Assembly: GCA_038244535.1 (NCBI GenBank)
Contig: JBBRTJ010000005.1
Span: 1-64,000 of the forward strand
DNA length: 64,000 bases
Direction: 5' to 3'
Origin: JBBRTJ01 sp038244535
GTDB taxonomy: Bacteria > Actinomycetota > Acidimicrobiia > Acidimicrobiales > Ilumatobacteraceae
The notes below the pieces were generated by a model that was given only the letters and a program-made list of their open reading frames with translations, searched no databases and was not told the DNA's origin. This document shows positions 23,933 to 32,405 of the stretch, in pieces; the stretch's first letter is position 1; the number at the start of each line of letters is the position of its first letter. The translations under genes and the position numbers were made by a program.

Positions 23933-25423
23933 GTGAACCTGGCCAGCATCATCGATCCGCACCCGGACGAGCAGGTGGCGCTGATCAGCCGCGGTCGACC
24001 GACGACCTACGGCGATCTACGAGCCCAGGTCGCCGCGCTGCGAGGCGGCTTGCAGGGCCTCGGGATCGGGCCGGGGGACCGAGTCGCGCTGCTGCTGTCC
24101 AACAAGCGCTGGTTCGTCGACGCCTACCTCGCCACGATCGGGCTCGGGGCGGTGGTCGTCCCGCTCAACCCGGCCAGTCCCACCGCCGAGATCGCTTCGC
24201 AGCTCGCAGTGGTCCGGGCCGCGATGGTCATCGTGGGGCCGATGGCCCAGGGGACGTTCGGGGCCATCGACCGCTCGACGATCCCGACCGTCGAGCACGT
24301 GATCGCCTGTCCCGGTGCCGAGGTCGAGGGGGCGGTGGACTTCGACGAGCTCCTCGGCGCGCCGGCGGTGCCGATGGTCGACGTCGAGCCCGACCAGCTC
24401 GCGGCGTTGCTGTTCACCAGTGGCACCGCCGGCTCGCCTCGCGCCGCCATGCTCACCCATCGGAACCTGCTCGCCAACATCGAGCAGAGCCGGGCCGCCA
24501 GCAATCGCATTGGGCCTGACGACGTCGTGTACGGCGTCTTGCCGCTGTTCCACATCTTCGGCCTGAACGTGGTGCTTGGCCTGTCGCTGGCCGCCGGGGC
24601 CACCGTCGTGCTCGTGCAGCGATTCGATCCGTCCACCGCGCTCGACACGATCCGCGAGCGGGGGGTCACGATCATCTCCGGCGCGCCGTCGATGTGGGTC
24701 GCCTGGTCGCAGTTCACCGAAGCGCCGGCCGATGCCTTCGCCTCGGTGCGCCTGGCCCTCAGCGGCGCCGCCAAGCTCCCCGAGGATGCGGCCCGCCGGC
24801 TCGAAGCTCGCTTCGGGGTGCGGGTGCGAGAGGGCTATGGCCTCACCGAGGCATCACCGGTGGTCACGTCGTCGCTGATCGGCGACCCGCCATACGGCTC
24901 GATCGGCAGCGTGCTGCCCGGTGTCGAGGTCCGCCTCGTCGACGAGTTGGGCGACGACGTGCTCACCGGCGACAGCGGCGAGCTCTGGGTGCGCGGTGAG
25001 AACGTCTTTGCCGGGTACTGGGACGATCCCGAGGCCACCGCGCGAGTGCTCACCGCCGATGGTTGGCTCCGCACGGGCGACATCGGGGTCGTCGACGACG
25101 ACGGCTACCTCTACCTGGTCGACCGGGCCAAGGACCTGATCATCGTGTCAGGCTTCAACGTCTTTCCGGCCGAGGTGGAAGCGGTGCTGGCCGAGTTCCC
25201 CGGCGTGGCCGAAGTGGCTGTCGTCGGCGTGCCCCATCCGCACACCGGCGAAGCCGTCAAGGCCTTCGTCGTCATGGAGCCCGGTGGCGATGCCGACGAG
25301 GAGCAGCTCATCAGGTTCGCTCAGGACCACGTGGCCCGCTACAAGTGCCCGAGCAAGGTGCTCTTCGTCGACGAGCTCCCGCACGGCACCGGGGGCAAGC
25401 TGCTGCGCCGCTCCCTTCGTTGA
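23933..25423 (+). CDS. Acyl-CoA synthetase-like AMP-forming ligase
   Basis: A 496-residue ANL-superfamily enzyme that activates a carboxylic acid with ATP, usually to an acyl-CoA. The P-loop-like LLFTSGTAGSPRAAMLTHRN (about residue 159), GYGLTEASPV, the hinge DRAKDLIIVSGFNVFPAEVE and the catalytic lysine in GTGGKLLRRSLR at the C-terminus are all present. Chain length of the substrate cannot be inferred. The GTG start has GGGAGG (23923-23928) in front, and TATCCT (23901-23906) upstream. Confidence 0.88.
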   Translation: MNLASIIDPHPDEQVALISRGRPTTYGDLRAQVAALRGGLQGLGIGPGDRVALLLSNKRWFVDAYLATIGLGAVVVPLNPASPTAEIASQLAVVRAAMVIVGPMAQGTFGAIDRSTIPTVEHVIACPGAEVEGAVDFDELLGAPAVPMVDVEPDQLAALLFTSGTAGSPRAAMLTHRNLLANIEQSRAASNRIGPDDVVYGVLPLFHIFGLNVVLGLSLAAGATVVLVQRFDPSTALDTIRERGVTIISGAPSMWVAWSQFTEAPADAFASVRLALSGAAKLPEDAARRLEARFGVRVREGYGLTEASPVVTSSLIGDPPYGSIGSVLPGVEVRLVDELGDDVLTGDSGELWVRGENVFAGYWDDPEATARVLTADGWLRTGDIGVVDDDGYLYLVDRAKDLIIVSGFNVFPAEVEAVLAEFPGVAEVAVVGVPHPHTGEAVKAFVVMEPGGDADEEQLIRFAQDHVARYKCPSKVLFVDELPHGTGGKLLRRSLR

Positions 25424-25444
25424 AGGGTGGTGCCTGTCTTGCAG

Positions 25445-26194
25445 TCAGGCCGCGGCGGCGCGATCTGACGCCAGCTCGAGGCGACGTCCGCTCCCGGCCG
25501 ACGTCGCCACCACGAACCCGGCGAAGAGCACGGCCACGCCAACGAGCAGCGTGATCGAGAAGGCGCTCATGGCCCCGAGCCGGGCGTTGAGCGTGCCGCT
25601 GGCGGACAGCACGAGGGTGCCGAGCGCGATGAGCAGGTTGCCCGCGACGAGGCGCCTCGGAGACGCCACGGTCCCCGCCGAACCGGACCGGGCCTTGCCG
25701 GCGGCCAGCCGGCCCGCCGACCACAGCGCCCCACCGATGACCACGAGTGCACCGACGCCACTCGCGACGCCGGCGAGCAGGCGCGGCAGGACGCCGAACA
25801 CGTCCGATCCCTTGGGCAGGCCGTCGGGCTCGATCGGACCCGTGAGCGGTGCCACGACGAGCACCCCGGCCGCGAAGCCGGACAGCACCGCGAGCACCAG
25901 AGCGATGCGGTCGCCGAGGCGGATCCCCCCGAGCAGGTAGACCGTGCCGAGCGCCAGCCACGGCACGTTGAGCACCGCTCCGAACAAGAAGAAGGTGCGG
26001 AAGCTCGGCCCGCTCCACCCCGCCGCTGATCCCCACCACAGTGCGCCGGCGGCGATCGTGAACATGATGAGCGAGATCGTCCAGGCCAGTTCGTGGCGCC
26101 TCCGCCGAGCCAGGTAGCGCTCGTAGGTGGAGAGGGCGAAGGCGAAGGCCACCAGGGTCGCCGCGGCGGCGAGGGTGGCCTCGAGGGTGAGCAC
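25445..26194 (-). CDS. Multi-span membrane protein, unknown family
   Basis: A 249-residue integral membrane protein with about seven hydrophobic helices and an Arg-rich loop (YERYLARRRRHELAW) after the first. I do not recognise a family or catalytic motif. GTG 26194 is favoured because TACGCT (26207-26202, minus strand) is 7 nt upstream; a longer start (MSGPPTLP) would remove that promoter. It is divergent from rex, whose promoter and candidate operator lie within 70 bp, so redox control is possible. Confidence 0.65.
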   Translation of the reverse strand: MLTLEATLAAAATLVAFAFALSTYERYLARRRRHELAWTISLIMFTIAAGALWWGSAAGWSGPSFRTFFLFGAVLNVPWLALGTVYLLGGIRLGDRIALVLAVLSGFAAGVLVVAPLTGPIEPDGLPKGSDVFGVLPRLLAGVASGVGALVVIGGALWSAGRLAAGKARSGSAGTVASPRRLVAGNLLIALGTLVLSASGTLNARLGAMSAFSITLLVGVAVLFAGFVVATSAGSGRRLELASDRAAAA

Positions 26195-26222
26195 GACGGG
26201 CAGCGTAGGTGGCCCCGACACT

Positions 26223-26240
26223 TTGTGATCTGCCGCACGA
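26223..26240. promoter_or_regulatory. Candidate Rex operator before rex
   Basis: TTGTGA (26223-26228), six bases, then GCACGA (26235-26240): the left arm matches the Rex consensus TTGTGA-n6-TCACAA fully and the right arm 4 of 6. It ends 6 bp before the presumed -10 TACCCT (26247-26252), a position suited to autorepression. Confidence 0.45.
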
Positions 26241-26261
26241 GCGGCCTACCCTGGCGACACC

Positions 26262-26948
26262 ATGGCTGAGCGTGCGCGTCGCCGCATCCCCGAGGCAACG
26301 GTGGTGCGCCTACCGGTGTATCTGCGGCTGCTCTACGACCTGGCCAGCGAGCACGTCACCACGATCTCCTCCGAGCGGCTCGCCGAGATGGCCGGCGTCA
26401 ACGCCGCCAAGGTCCGCAAGGACCTCAGCTACCTCGGCAGCTACGGCACCCGCGGCGTCGGCTACGACGTCGACTACCTGCTGTACCAGATGAACCACGA
26501 GCTGGGCCTCGAGCATGACTGGCCCGTCGTCATCGTCGGAGCCGGCAACCTCGGCATGGCTCTGGCCAACTACGGGGGGTTCAACGAGCGTGGCTACCCC
26601 GTGACCGCCGTCGTCGACATCGATCCGTCAAAGGTGGGCACGAAGCTGGGCGAGACCGTCGTTCGCCACCTCGACGAGCTGCCGGACATCGTGACCGTCA
26701 AGGGCGGCACCATCGGCGTCATCGCCACGCCGCCGGGGGCGGCCCAGGAGGCCGCCGATCGCCTCGTCGCCGCGGGCGTTTCGAGCATCTTGAACTTCGC
26801 TCCCGTGGTGCTGTCGGTGCCGAGGGGCGTGTCGATCCGCAGGGTCGACCTCGCGGTCGAGCTGCAGATCTTGTCCTTCTACCAGCAGCACCGAACGCGG
26901 GGGCCGGTCCCCGTGGCAGTGGACACAGGAGGCCAGGCGAGTGCATGA
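26262..26948 (+). CDS. rex: Redox-sensing transcriptional repressor Rex
   Basis: A 228-residue Rex protein: an N-terminal winged helix (RIPEATVVRLPVYLRLL; VNAAKVRKDLSYLGSYGTRG) and a Rossmann domain (VIVGAGNLGMALANY from about residue 88) that senses NADH/NAD+. When NADH is low it represses respiratory and related genes. The gene order rex-hemA-hemC-hemD-hemB is the Streptomyces arrangement. ATG 26262 is 9 nt after TACCCT, so the mRNA is probably leaderless. Confidence 0.95.
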   Translation: MAERARRRIPEATVVRLPVYLRLLYDLASEHVTTISSERLAEMAGVNAAKVRKDLSYLGSYGTRGVGYDVDYLLYQMNHELGLEHDWPVVIVGAGNLGMALANYGGFNERGYPVTAVVDIDPSKVGTKLGETVVRHLDELPDIVTVKGGTIGVIATPPGAAQEAADRLVAAGVSSILNFAPVVLSVPRGVSIRRVDLAVELQILSFYQQHRTRGPVPVAVDTGGQASA

Positions 26949-27026
26949 CCGTGACTGCTCGCGGCCTAGCATGCGTTCAACCCGGGTACCCCCGGGACGT
27001 CTGAGCACTCACCACCGGGAGCACGG

Positions 27027-28286
27027 TTGCCCGTTGTCGTCATCGGCCTGAACCACCGGACGGTCCCGCTCGAGCTCCTCGAGCGGGTCTCTGTGTCGTC
27101 CGACCGGTTGCCGAAGGTCCTGCACGACCTGTGCTCACGTCCGAACGTGTCTGAGGCGGTGGTGCTGTCCACCTGCAACCGCACCGAGGTGTACGCCGTG
27201 GCCGAGCGGTTCCACGGCGCCTACCAAGACGTGCGCGACGTGCTGTCCGAACTGTCCCACCTCGCCCCCGAGGACTTCAGCCACCACCTGTACTCTGCCT
27301 TCGACGACGAAGCCGTGGCGCACCTCTTCTCGGTGGCCAGCGGGCTCGAGTCGGCGGTGCTCGGTGAGACCGAGATCCTCGGACAGGTCAAGGCTGCGTG
27401 GGAGCACGCCAAGGCCGAAGGGGCCGCCCGCACCACCTGCAACCGCTTGTTCCGCCACGCGCTCGAAGTCGGCAAGCGGGCCCGCACCGACACGGCGATC
27501 TCCCGACACACGACCTCGGTCTCCCAGGCGGCCGTGGCAATGGCCGTCGATCAGCTCGGCTCGCTCGATGGTCGCTCGGTCCTCGTGGTCGGGGCCGGCG
27601 AGATGGGCGAGGGGATGGCGCTTGGCCTCCGCGATCGTGGTGCGGCCGATGTCATGGTGGCCAACCGCACCTCGTCGCGCGCGGCCGAGCTGGCCCGGCG
27701 TGTCGGGGGCAAAACCATCGCCCTCGTCGACGTGCCCGAGGCCCTCGTGACCGCCGACGTGCTCCTGACCTCCACCGGCAGCTCCCATGTCCTCTTCACT
27801 GCTGACGATCTGGCCGGAGTCATGGCCGAGCGGGGTGGGCGCCCGCTGCTCGTGGTCGACATCGCCGTGCCGCGCGACGTCGACGGAGCGGCTGCGGTCG
27901 TGCCCGGCATCACGCTGCTCGACCTCGACGACCTGCGTGAGTTCGCTGCTCGTGGCGTGGCGGGCCGGCAGTCCGAAACCGCCGAGGTACGCCGCATCGT
28001 GGCCGACGAGGTCGATCGGTACCTCGACGAGGCGACGGCTCGTACCGTCGCTCCCTTGGTCGCCGAGCTCCGTGAACGGGCCGAGGCCGTGCGGGCCTCC
28101 GAGGTCGAGCGCCTCGCCGGGCGCCTCAGCGGGGCGTCCGAGCGTGAGCGGGAGGCCGTCGAGGCCATCACGCGTGGCGTGCTCGCCAAGCTGCTGCACG
28201 AGCCCACGGTGCGACTCAAGGAAGCGGCGGGAACGCCGCGCGGCGAGCGGTACGCCGAGGCGCTGCGCGAGCTGTTCGACCTCTGA
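27027..28286 (+). CDS. hemA: Glutamyl-tRNA reductase
   Basis: A 419-residue enzyme reducing glutamyl-tRNA(Glu) to glutamate-1-semialdehyde, the committed step of C5 tetrapyrrole synthesis. IGLNHRTVPLELLERV at the start, STCNRTEVY with catalytic C50, VASGLESAVLGETEILGQVK, and the NADPH domain VVGAGEMGEGMA are all present. TTG 27027 has GGGAG (27017-27021) upstream. The 78-nt leader contains TAGCAT (26966-26971) and a small hairpin, CCCGGG-n4-CCCGGG (26981-26996), that might tune expression. Confidence 0.95.
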   Translation: MPVVVIGLNHRTVPLELLERVSVSSDRLPKVLHDLCSRPNVSEAVVLSTCNRTEVYAVAERFHGAYQDVRDVLSELSHLAPEDFSHHLYSAFDDEAVAHLFSVASGLESAVLGETEILGQVKAAWEHAKAEGAARTTCNRLFRHALEVGKRARTDTAISRHTTSVSQAAVAMAVDQLGSLDGRSVLVVGAGEMGEGMALGLRDRGAADVMVANRTSSRAAELARRVGGKTIALVDVPEALVTADVLLTSTGSSHVLFTADDLAGVMAERGGRPLLVVDIAVPRDVDGAAAVVPGITLLDLDDLREFAARGVAGRQSETAEVRRIVADEVDRYLDEATARTVAPLVAELRERAEAVRASEVERLAGRLSGASEREREAVEAITRGVLAKLLHEPTVRLKEAAGTPRGERYAEALRELFDL

Positions 28287-28297
28287 GCACCTCGATC

Positions 28298-29206
28298 GTG
28301 AACGGTTCTGGGCCCCGTCACCTTCGCTTCGCGACGCGTGGCTCACCCCAGGCCCGTACGCAAGCAGCACATGCCGCCGCGCTGGTGGAAGCCGCGAACC
28401 CGGGCGTCACCACCGAGCTCGTCTTCGTCGAGACGCTCGGCGATCGCCGCACGGACCGTCCGCTTCACGAGCTGGGGGGTCAGGGCGTCTTCGTGAAGGA
28501 GGTGCAGCAGGCGGTGCTCGACGGCCTCGCCGATGTCGCTGTCCACTCGGCGAAGGATCTGCCCTCGCTGGCGGCCGACGGGCTCGTGCTGGCGGCCGTG
28601 CCCGAGCGGGGTGACCCTCGTGACGCGCTCGTCGGTCGGTCACTGGCCGATCTCGCCCACGGTGCCACCGTGGCCACCGGGTCGGTGCGACGGCGAGCCC
28701 TGCTGGCGGCCCGGCGTCCCGACCTCGCCTTCGTCGAGCTGCGGGGCAACATCGCGACCCGCTTGTCGAAGGTGCCGGTCGACGGTTCGATCGTGATGGC
28801 GGTGGCCGCCCTCGACTGGCTCGGCCTGCGAGACCAGGTGGCCGACGTCCTCGATCCGTCGCTGATGCTCCCGCAGGTCGGCCAGGGGGCGCTGGCGCTC
28901 GAGGCCCGGCTCGATGACCCTGCGGTGCTGGCCCTGCTCGCTGTGATCGAGCACGGCCCGAGCCGTCGGCGCGTCGACGCCGAGCGCGCCTTCCTGGCCG
29001 AGCTGGGAGGGGGTTGCGACCTGCCCGTCGCGGCCTACGCGGTCGTGCAGCCCGATGGCGACGTGCACCTTGCCGGACTGGTGGCCGCGCTCGACGGACG
29101 GACCATCGTGCGCGTGGAAGCAACGGGCCGCGATGCGCTGGGCCTTGGTCGTCACGTCGCCAGCCGAGTGATGGCCGAAGGTGGCGCGGCCTTGCTCGGA
29201 CGGTGA
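28298..29206 (+). CDS. hemC: Porphobilinogen deaminase (hydroxymethylbilane synthase)
   Basis: A 302-residue enzyme joining four porphobilinogens to hydroxymethylbilane. LRFATRGSPQARTQA, HSAKDLPS with the catalytic Asp (D87), the basic GSVRRRALL and NIATRL segments, and C240 in LGGGCDLPVAAYA, which carries the dipyrromethane cofactor, are all seen. It follows hemA by 11 bp in the same operon. Confidence 0.95.
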   Translation: MNGSGPRHLRFATRGSPQARTQAAHAAALVEAANPGVTTELVFVETLGDRRTDRPLHELGGQGVFVKEVQQAVLDGLADVAVHSAKDLPSLAADGLVLAAVPERGDPRDALVGRSLADLAHGATVATGSVRRRALLAARRPDLAFVELRGNIATRLSKVPVDGSIVMAVAALDWLGLRDQVADVLDPSLMLPQVGQGALALEARLDDPAVLALLAVIEHGPSRRRVDAERAFLAELGGGCDLPVAAYAVVQPDGDVHLAGLVAALDGRTIVRVEATGRDALGLGRHVASRVMAEGGAALLGR

Positions 29207-29233
29207 GCCCCGAGGTCGTCGTAGCCTGACGGC

Positions 29234-30592
29234 GTGATTGCGTTCGACGAGAGCGAGCTGAACCAGCTGACCGGCCAGGTCGTCGAGCTCCTGCAACACC
29301 TGATCCGCAACGAGTGCGTCAACGACGGCACGGCGACCTCCGGCCACGAGTCCCGGTCGGCGGCGGTGCTGCAGACCGTGCTCGAGGACGGAGGGCTCAC
29401 CACTGAGCGCTTCGAGCCGACCCTCGGCCGGGCCTCGGTGGTCGCCCGCGTCGAAGGGAGCGACCCCGGGGCGCCGTCGCTGTGCCTGATGGGTCACACC
29501 GACGTGGTGCCCGTGAGCGCCAGTGGCTGGGCCCGCGATCCGTTCGGGGGCGAGCTGGTCGAGGGTGAGGTCTGGGGCCGGGGAGCCCTCGACATGCTCT
29601 ACCTGACGGCGACGATGGCGGTGGCCACCAAGGCCCTGGCGACCAAGGGCTGGCGACCGAAGGGCTCGCTCGTCTACCTCGGCGTCGCCGACGAGGAGGC
29701 GGGTGGTGAGCATGGGGCCGGCTGGCTCGTCGATCACGCGTGGGATGCCGTCGGATGCGACTACGTCGTGACGGAGAGCGGCGGCTGGTCGGTGGACGGC
29801 CCGGGCGGTCAGCAGGTGGTGTTCACCGTCGGCGAGAAGGGGACGTCGTGGCGGCGGCTGATCGTCCACGGCACGCCGGGCCACGGCTCGATGCCCCTCG
29901 GGTCCGACAACGCACTGGTCACGGCGGCCGAGGTCGTACGGCGTCTGGTCGCGTACCGGCCGGCGGCGGTGATCAACGACGTCTGGCGTTCCTACGCGGC
30001 ATCGCTCGACCTTCCCGCCGAGGTGCGGGCGGCGCTGGCCGATCCAGCGCTGGTGTGGGACACGTGCGAGTCGTTGCCCGATCGGGGGCTGGCCAAGTTC
30101 GCCCACGCCTGCACCCACACCACCTTCTCGCCCAACGTGGTGAGCGGTGGTTCGAAGACGAACGTCATCCCAGACACCGTCGTGCTCGAGATCGACATCC
30201 GCACCCTTCCCGGCCAGGGGAGCGCCGACGTCGACGCCCAACTGGCCGAGGCGCTCGGCCCGCTGGCGGCTCGCGTCACGATCGAGCCGTTCCACGAGCG
30301 GCTGAGCACCCAGTCGCCTCTCGACTCGCCCCTGGCCCAGGCGCTCACCCGCACGGCGCGGGCCGTCTACCCGGAGGCGACGCTGCTCCCCCGGCTCACT
30401 GCGGGAGGCACCGATGCCACGTTCTTCCGGGCCAAGGGGACGGTGGCCTACGGCTTTGGCCTTCTGAGCCGGAAGGTCACCTACGCCGACTTCGCCAGCC
30501 GGTTCCACGGCAACGACGAGCGCATCGACGTCGAGTCGCTGCGGCTCACCACCGGAGCGTGGCTCGGCCTGTGCCAGGACCTGCTGGGGTGA
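29234..30592 (+). CDS. M20-family metallopeptidase
   Basis: A 452-residue zinc peptidase/deacylase of the M20 (ArgE/DapE/CPG2) family. Likely metal ligands and catalytic residues are H88 and D90 (MGHTDVVPV), D120 (GRGALDM), E154/E155 (VADEEAGG) and a late FHGNDE. The dimerisation insert lies in the middle. No signal peptide. It sits between hemC and hemD in an otherwise pure haem operon, and TAGCCT (29222-29227), 6 nt before its GTG, suggests it also has its own leaderless promoter. Substrate unknown. Confidence 0.87.
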   Translation: MIAFDESELNQLTGQVVELLQHLIRNECVNDGTATSGHESRSAAVLQTVLEDGGLTTERFEPTLGRASVVARVEGSDPGAPSLCLMGHTDVVPVSASGWARDPFGGELVEGEVWGRGALDMLYLTATMAVATKALATKGWRPKGSLVYLGVADEEAGGEHGAGWLVDHAWDAVGCDYVVTESGGWSVDGPGGQQVVFTVGEKGTSWRRLIVHGTPGHGSMPLGSDNALVTAAEVVRRLVAYRPAAVINDVWRSYAASLDLPAEVRAALADPALVWDTCESLPDRGLAKFAHACTHTTFSPNVVSGGSKTNVIPDTVVLEIDIRTLPGQGSADVDAQLAEALGPLAARVTIEPFHERLSTQSPLDSPLAQALTRTARAVYPEATLLPRLTAGGTDATFFRAKGTVAYGFGLLSRKVTYADFASRFHGNDERIDVESLRLTTGAWLGLCQDLLG

Positions 30593-30593
30593 C

Positions 30594-31397
30594 GTGCGCC
30601 CTCGGTCGGGCCGGCCGCCCATGACCGGACGCCTGGCGGGCCGCTCGGTGGTGGTCACCCGCGCTGCCGAGCAGGCTGGGCGGCTGGTCGCCCTCCTCGA
30701 AGGTGAAGGAGCCGTGGTGATCGAGGTGCCGACGGTCGTCATCGTCGACTCCGACGACAGCGGGACGGCGCTGGCCGCGGCCGCCGGCCGCATCGCCGAC
30801 TTCGACTGGGTCGTCGTCACCTCCGCCAACGGGGCCGCTCGTCTGGCTGCGGCGCTCCCGGCGGGTCCGACCGGGCTGAGCACGCGGCCGGCTCCTCGTT
30901 CGTGGCGACTCGCAGTGGTCGGCCCGGGAACGGCCGAAGCGTGTGCCACGCTCGGGCTCGGGGTCGATCTCATCCCCGAGCGGTTCGTCGCCGACGGGCT
31001 GCTGGCCTCGTTCCCGGCTGCACCTTCGGGCGGTGGCCGGGTGCTGCTCGCCCAGGCCGAGGGAGCGCGGCCCGTGCTGGCTGCCGGTGTGGCCAGCAGG
31101 GGATGGTCCGTCGAGGCCGTGTGCGCTTACCGAACCGTTCCCGCCCTCATCCCCGAGGGGCTCCTCGATCGCGTGGTGAAGGCCGACGCCATCACCTTCA
31201 CCTCGGGCTCGACGGTGCGCAGCTTCATCGGGGCGATGCCCGGTGGGGTCCCGGGCGTGTCGAGCGCGACGGCGGTGGTGTGCATCGGGCCTGTCACCGC
31301 GGGTGAGGCCGAAGCGATGGGGATGAAGGTTGCGGCCGTCGCCGATCCCCACGACCTCCCCGGCCTCGTCGAGGCCGTGGTGCTCGCCCTCGGGTGA
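30594..31397 (+). CDS. hemD: Uroporphyrinogen-III synthase
   Basis: A 267-residue protein that closes and inverts hydroxymethylbilane to uroporphyrinogen III. HemD is poorly conserved; recognition rests on LAGRSVVVTRAAEQAGRLVALLE at the N-terminus (shown here in part of its length), WVVVTSANGAARL, ITFTSGSTVRSF, CIGPVTAGEAEAMG and position between hemC and hemB. GTG 30594 is 1 bp after the M20 stop; ATG 30621 (MTGRLAG) is an alternative close to the start of the domain. Confidence 0.88.
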   Translation: MRPRSGRPPMTGRLAGRSVVVTRAAEQAGRLVALLEGEGAVVIEVPTVVIVDSDDSGTALAAAAGRIADFDWVVVTSANGAARLAAALPAGPTGLSTRPAPRSWRLAVVGPGTAEACATLGLGVDLIPERFVADGLLASFPAAPSGGGRVLLAQAEGARPVLAAGVASRGWSVEAVCAYRTVPALIPEGLLDRVVKADAITFTSGSTVRSFIGAMPGGVPGVSSATAVVCIGPVTAGEAEAMGMKVAAVADPHDLPGLVEAVVLALG

Positions 31398-31427
31398 CCG
31401 CTGGGGGCGGACGTAGGATCGGCCCCG

Positions 31428-32405
31428 ATGAGCTTCCCCACCCACCGCCCTCGCCGGCTGCGCCGTACCCCAGCGCTGCGTCGCCTGGTGGCCGGCACCC
31501 GTCTCGGCATCGACGACCTGATCGCGCCGCTGTTCGTGCGGGAGGGCATCGATGCCCCGAAGCCCATCTCCTCGCTCCCAGGCGTCGTGCAGCACACTCG
31601 GGAATCGCTTCGCAAAGAGGTGGCCGAGCTGGCCGCCCTCGGCCTGCCGGGGGTGATCCTGTTCGGCATCCCGGCGGCGAAAGACGAGCGAGGCAGCGGC
31701 GCCTTTGCTCCTGACGGCATCGTGCAGGTCGCGTTGCGCGACCTTCGCGATGAAGTCGGCGATTCGATGGTGCTGCTCGCCGACTGCTGTCTCGACGAGT
31801 ACACGAGCCACGGCCACTGCGGGCTGCTCACCCCCAACGGCGAGGTCGACAACGACGCCACGATCGAGCTGTACGGCCTTGCCGCCGTGGCGCAGGCCGA
31901 TGCCGGCGCCGACGTGATCGCCCCCAGCGGGATGATGGACGGCCAGGTCGCCGCCATCCGTGCTGCGCTCGACAGTTCCGGGCACAGCGACCGCGCCATC
32001 CTGGCCTACTCCGCCAAGTACGCCTCGGCGCTCTACGGACCGTTTCGAGACGCCGTCGACGTGCAGATCGTGGGTGGTGGTGACCGCAAGGGCTACCAGC
32101 AGGACTGGCGCAACGCGCACGAGGCCATGGTCGAGGTGCGCGCCGATATCGCCGAGGGGGCCGACATGGTGATGGTGAAGCCGGCTGTGACCTACCTCGA
32201 TGTGATCGCGAAGGTCCGGGCCGAAGTCGACGTGCCCCTCGCCGCCTACCACGTGTCGGGTGAGTACTCGATGCTGAAGGCGGCTGCTGCGAACGGGTGG
32301 ATCGACGGCGCCGCCGTAGCGCTCGAGCAGATCACGGCGGTGAAGCGGGCGGGGGCCGACATCATCCTCACCTACCTCGCCCGCGAGCTGGCCGAAGCGC
32401 TGTGA
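31428..32405 (+). CDS. hemB: Delta-aminolevulinic acid dehydratase (porphobilinogen synthase)
   Basis: A 325-residue enzyme condensing two 5-aminolevulinates to porphobilinogen. The two active-site lysines are K197 (AYSAKYAS) and K251 (MVMVKPAVTY). The metal loop reads DCCLDEYTSHGHCG: the middle ligand of the three-cysteine zinc site is Asp, a mixed site also seen in other actinobacteria. ATG 31428 is 8 nt after TAGGAT (31414-31419), so it may be transcribed leaderless in addition to operon read-through. Its stop overlaps the hemL GTG. Confidence 0.95.
   Translation: MSFPTHRPRRLRRTPALRRLVAGTRLGIDDLIAPLFVREGIDAPKPISSLPGVVQHTRESLRKEVAELAALGLPGVILFGIPAAKDERGSGAFAPDGIVQVALRDLRDEVGDSMVLLADCCLDEYTSHGHCGLLTPNGEVDNDATIELYGLAAVAQADAGADVIAPSGMMDGQVAAIRAALDSSGHSDRAILAYSAKYASALYGPFRDAVDVQIVGGGDRKGYQQDWRNAHEAMVEVRADIAEGADMVMVKPAVTYLDVIAKVRAEVDVPLAAYHVSGEYSMLKAAAANGWIDGAAVALEQITAVKRAGADIILTYLARELAEAL

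Noticed and set aside
26981..26996. CCCGGG-n4-CCCGGG before hemA as a rex terminator or haem-responsive attenuator
   Set aside because: The stem is only 6 bp, with no U-tract or alternative pairing evident; it was noted under hemA but is too weak to call alone.
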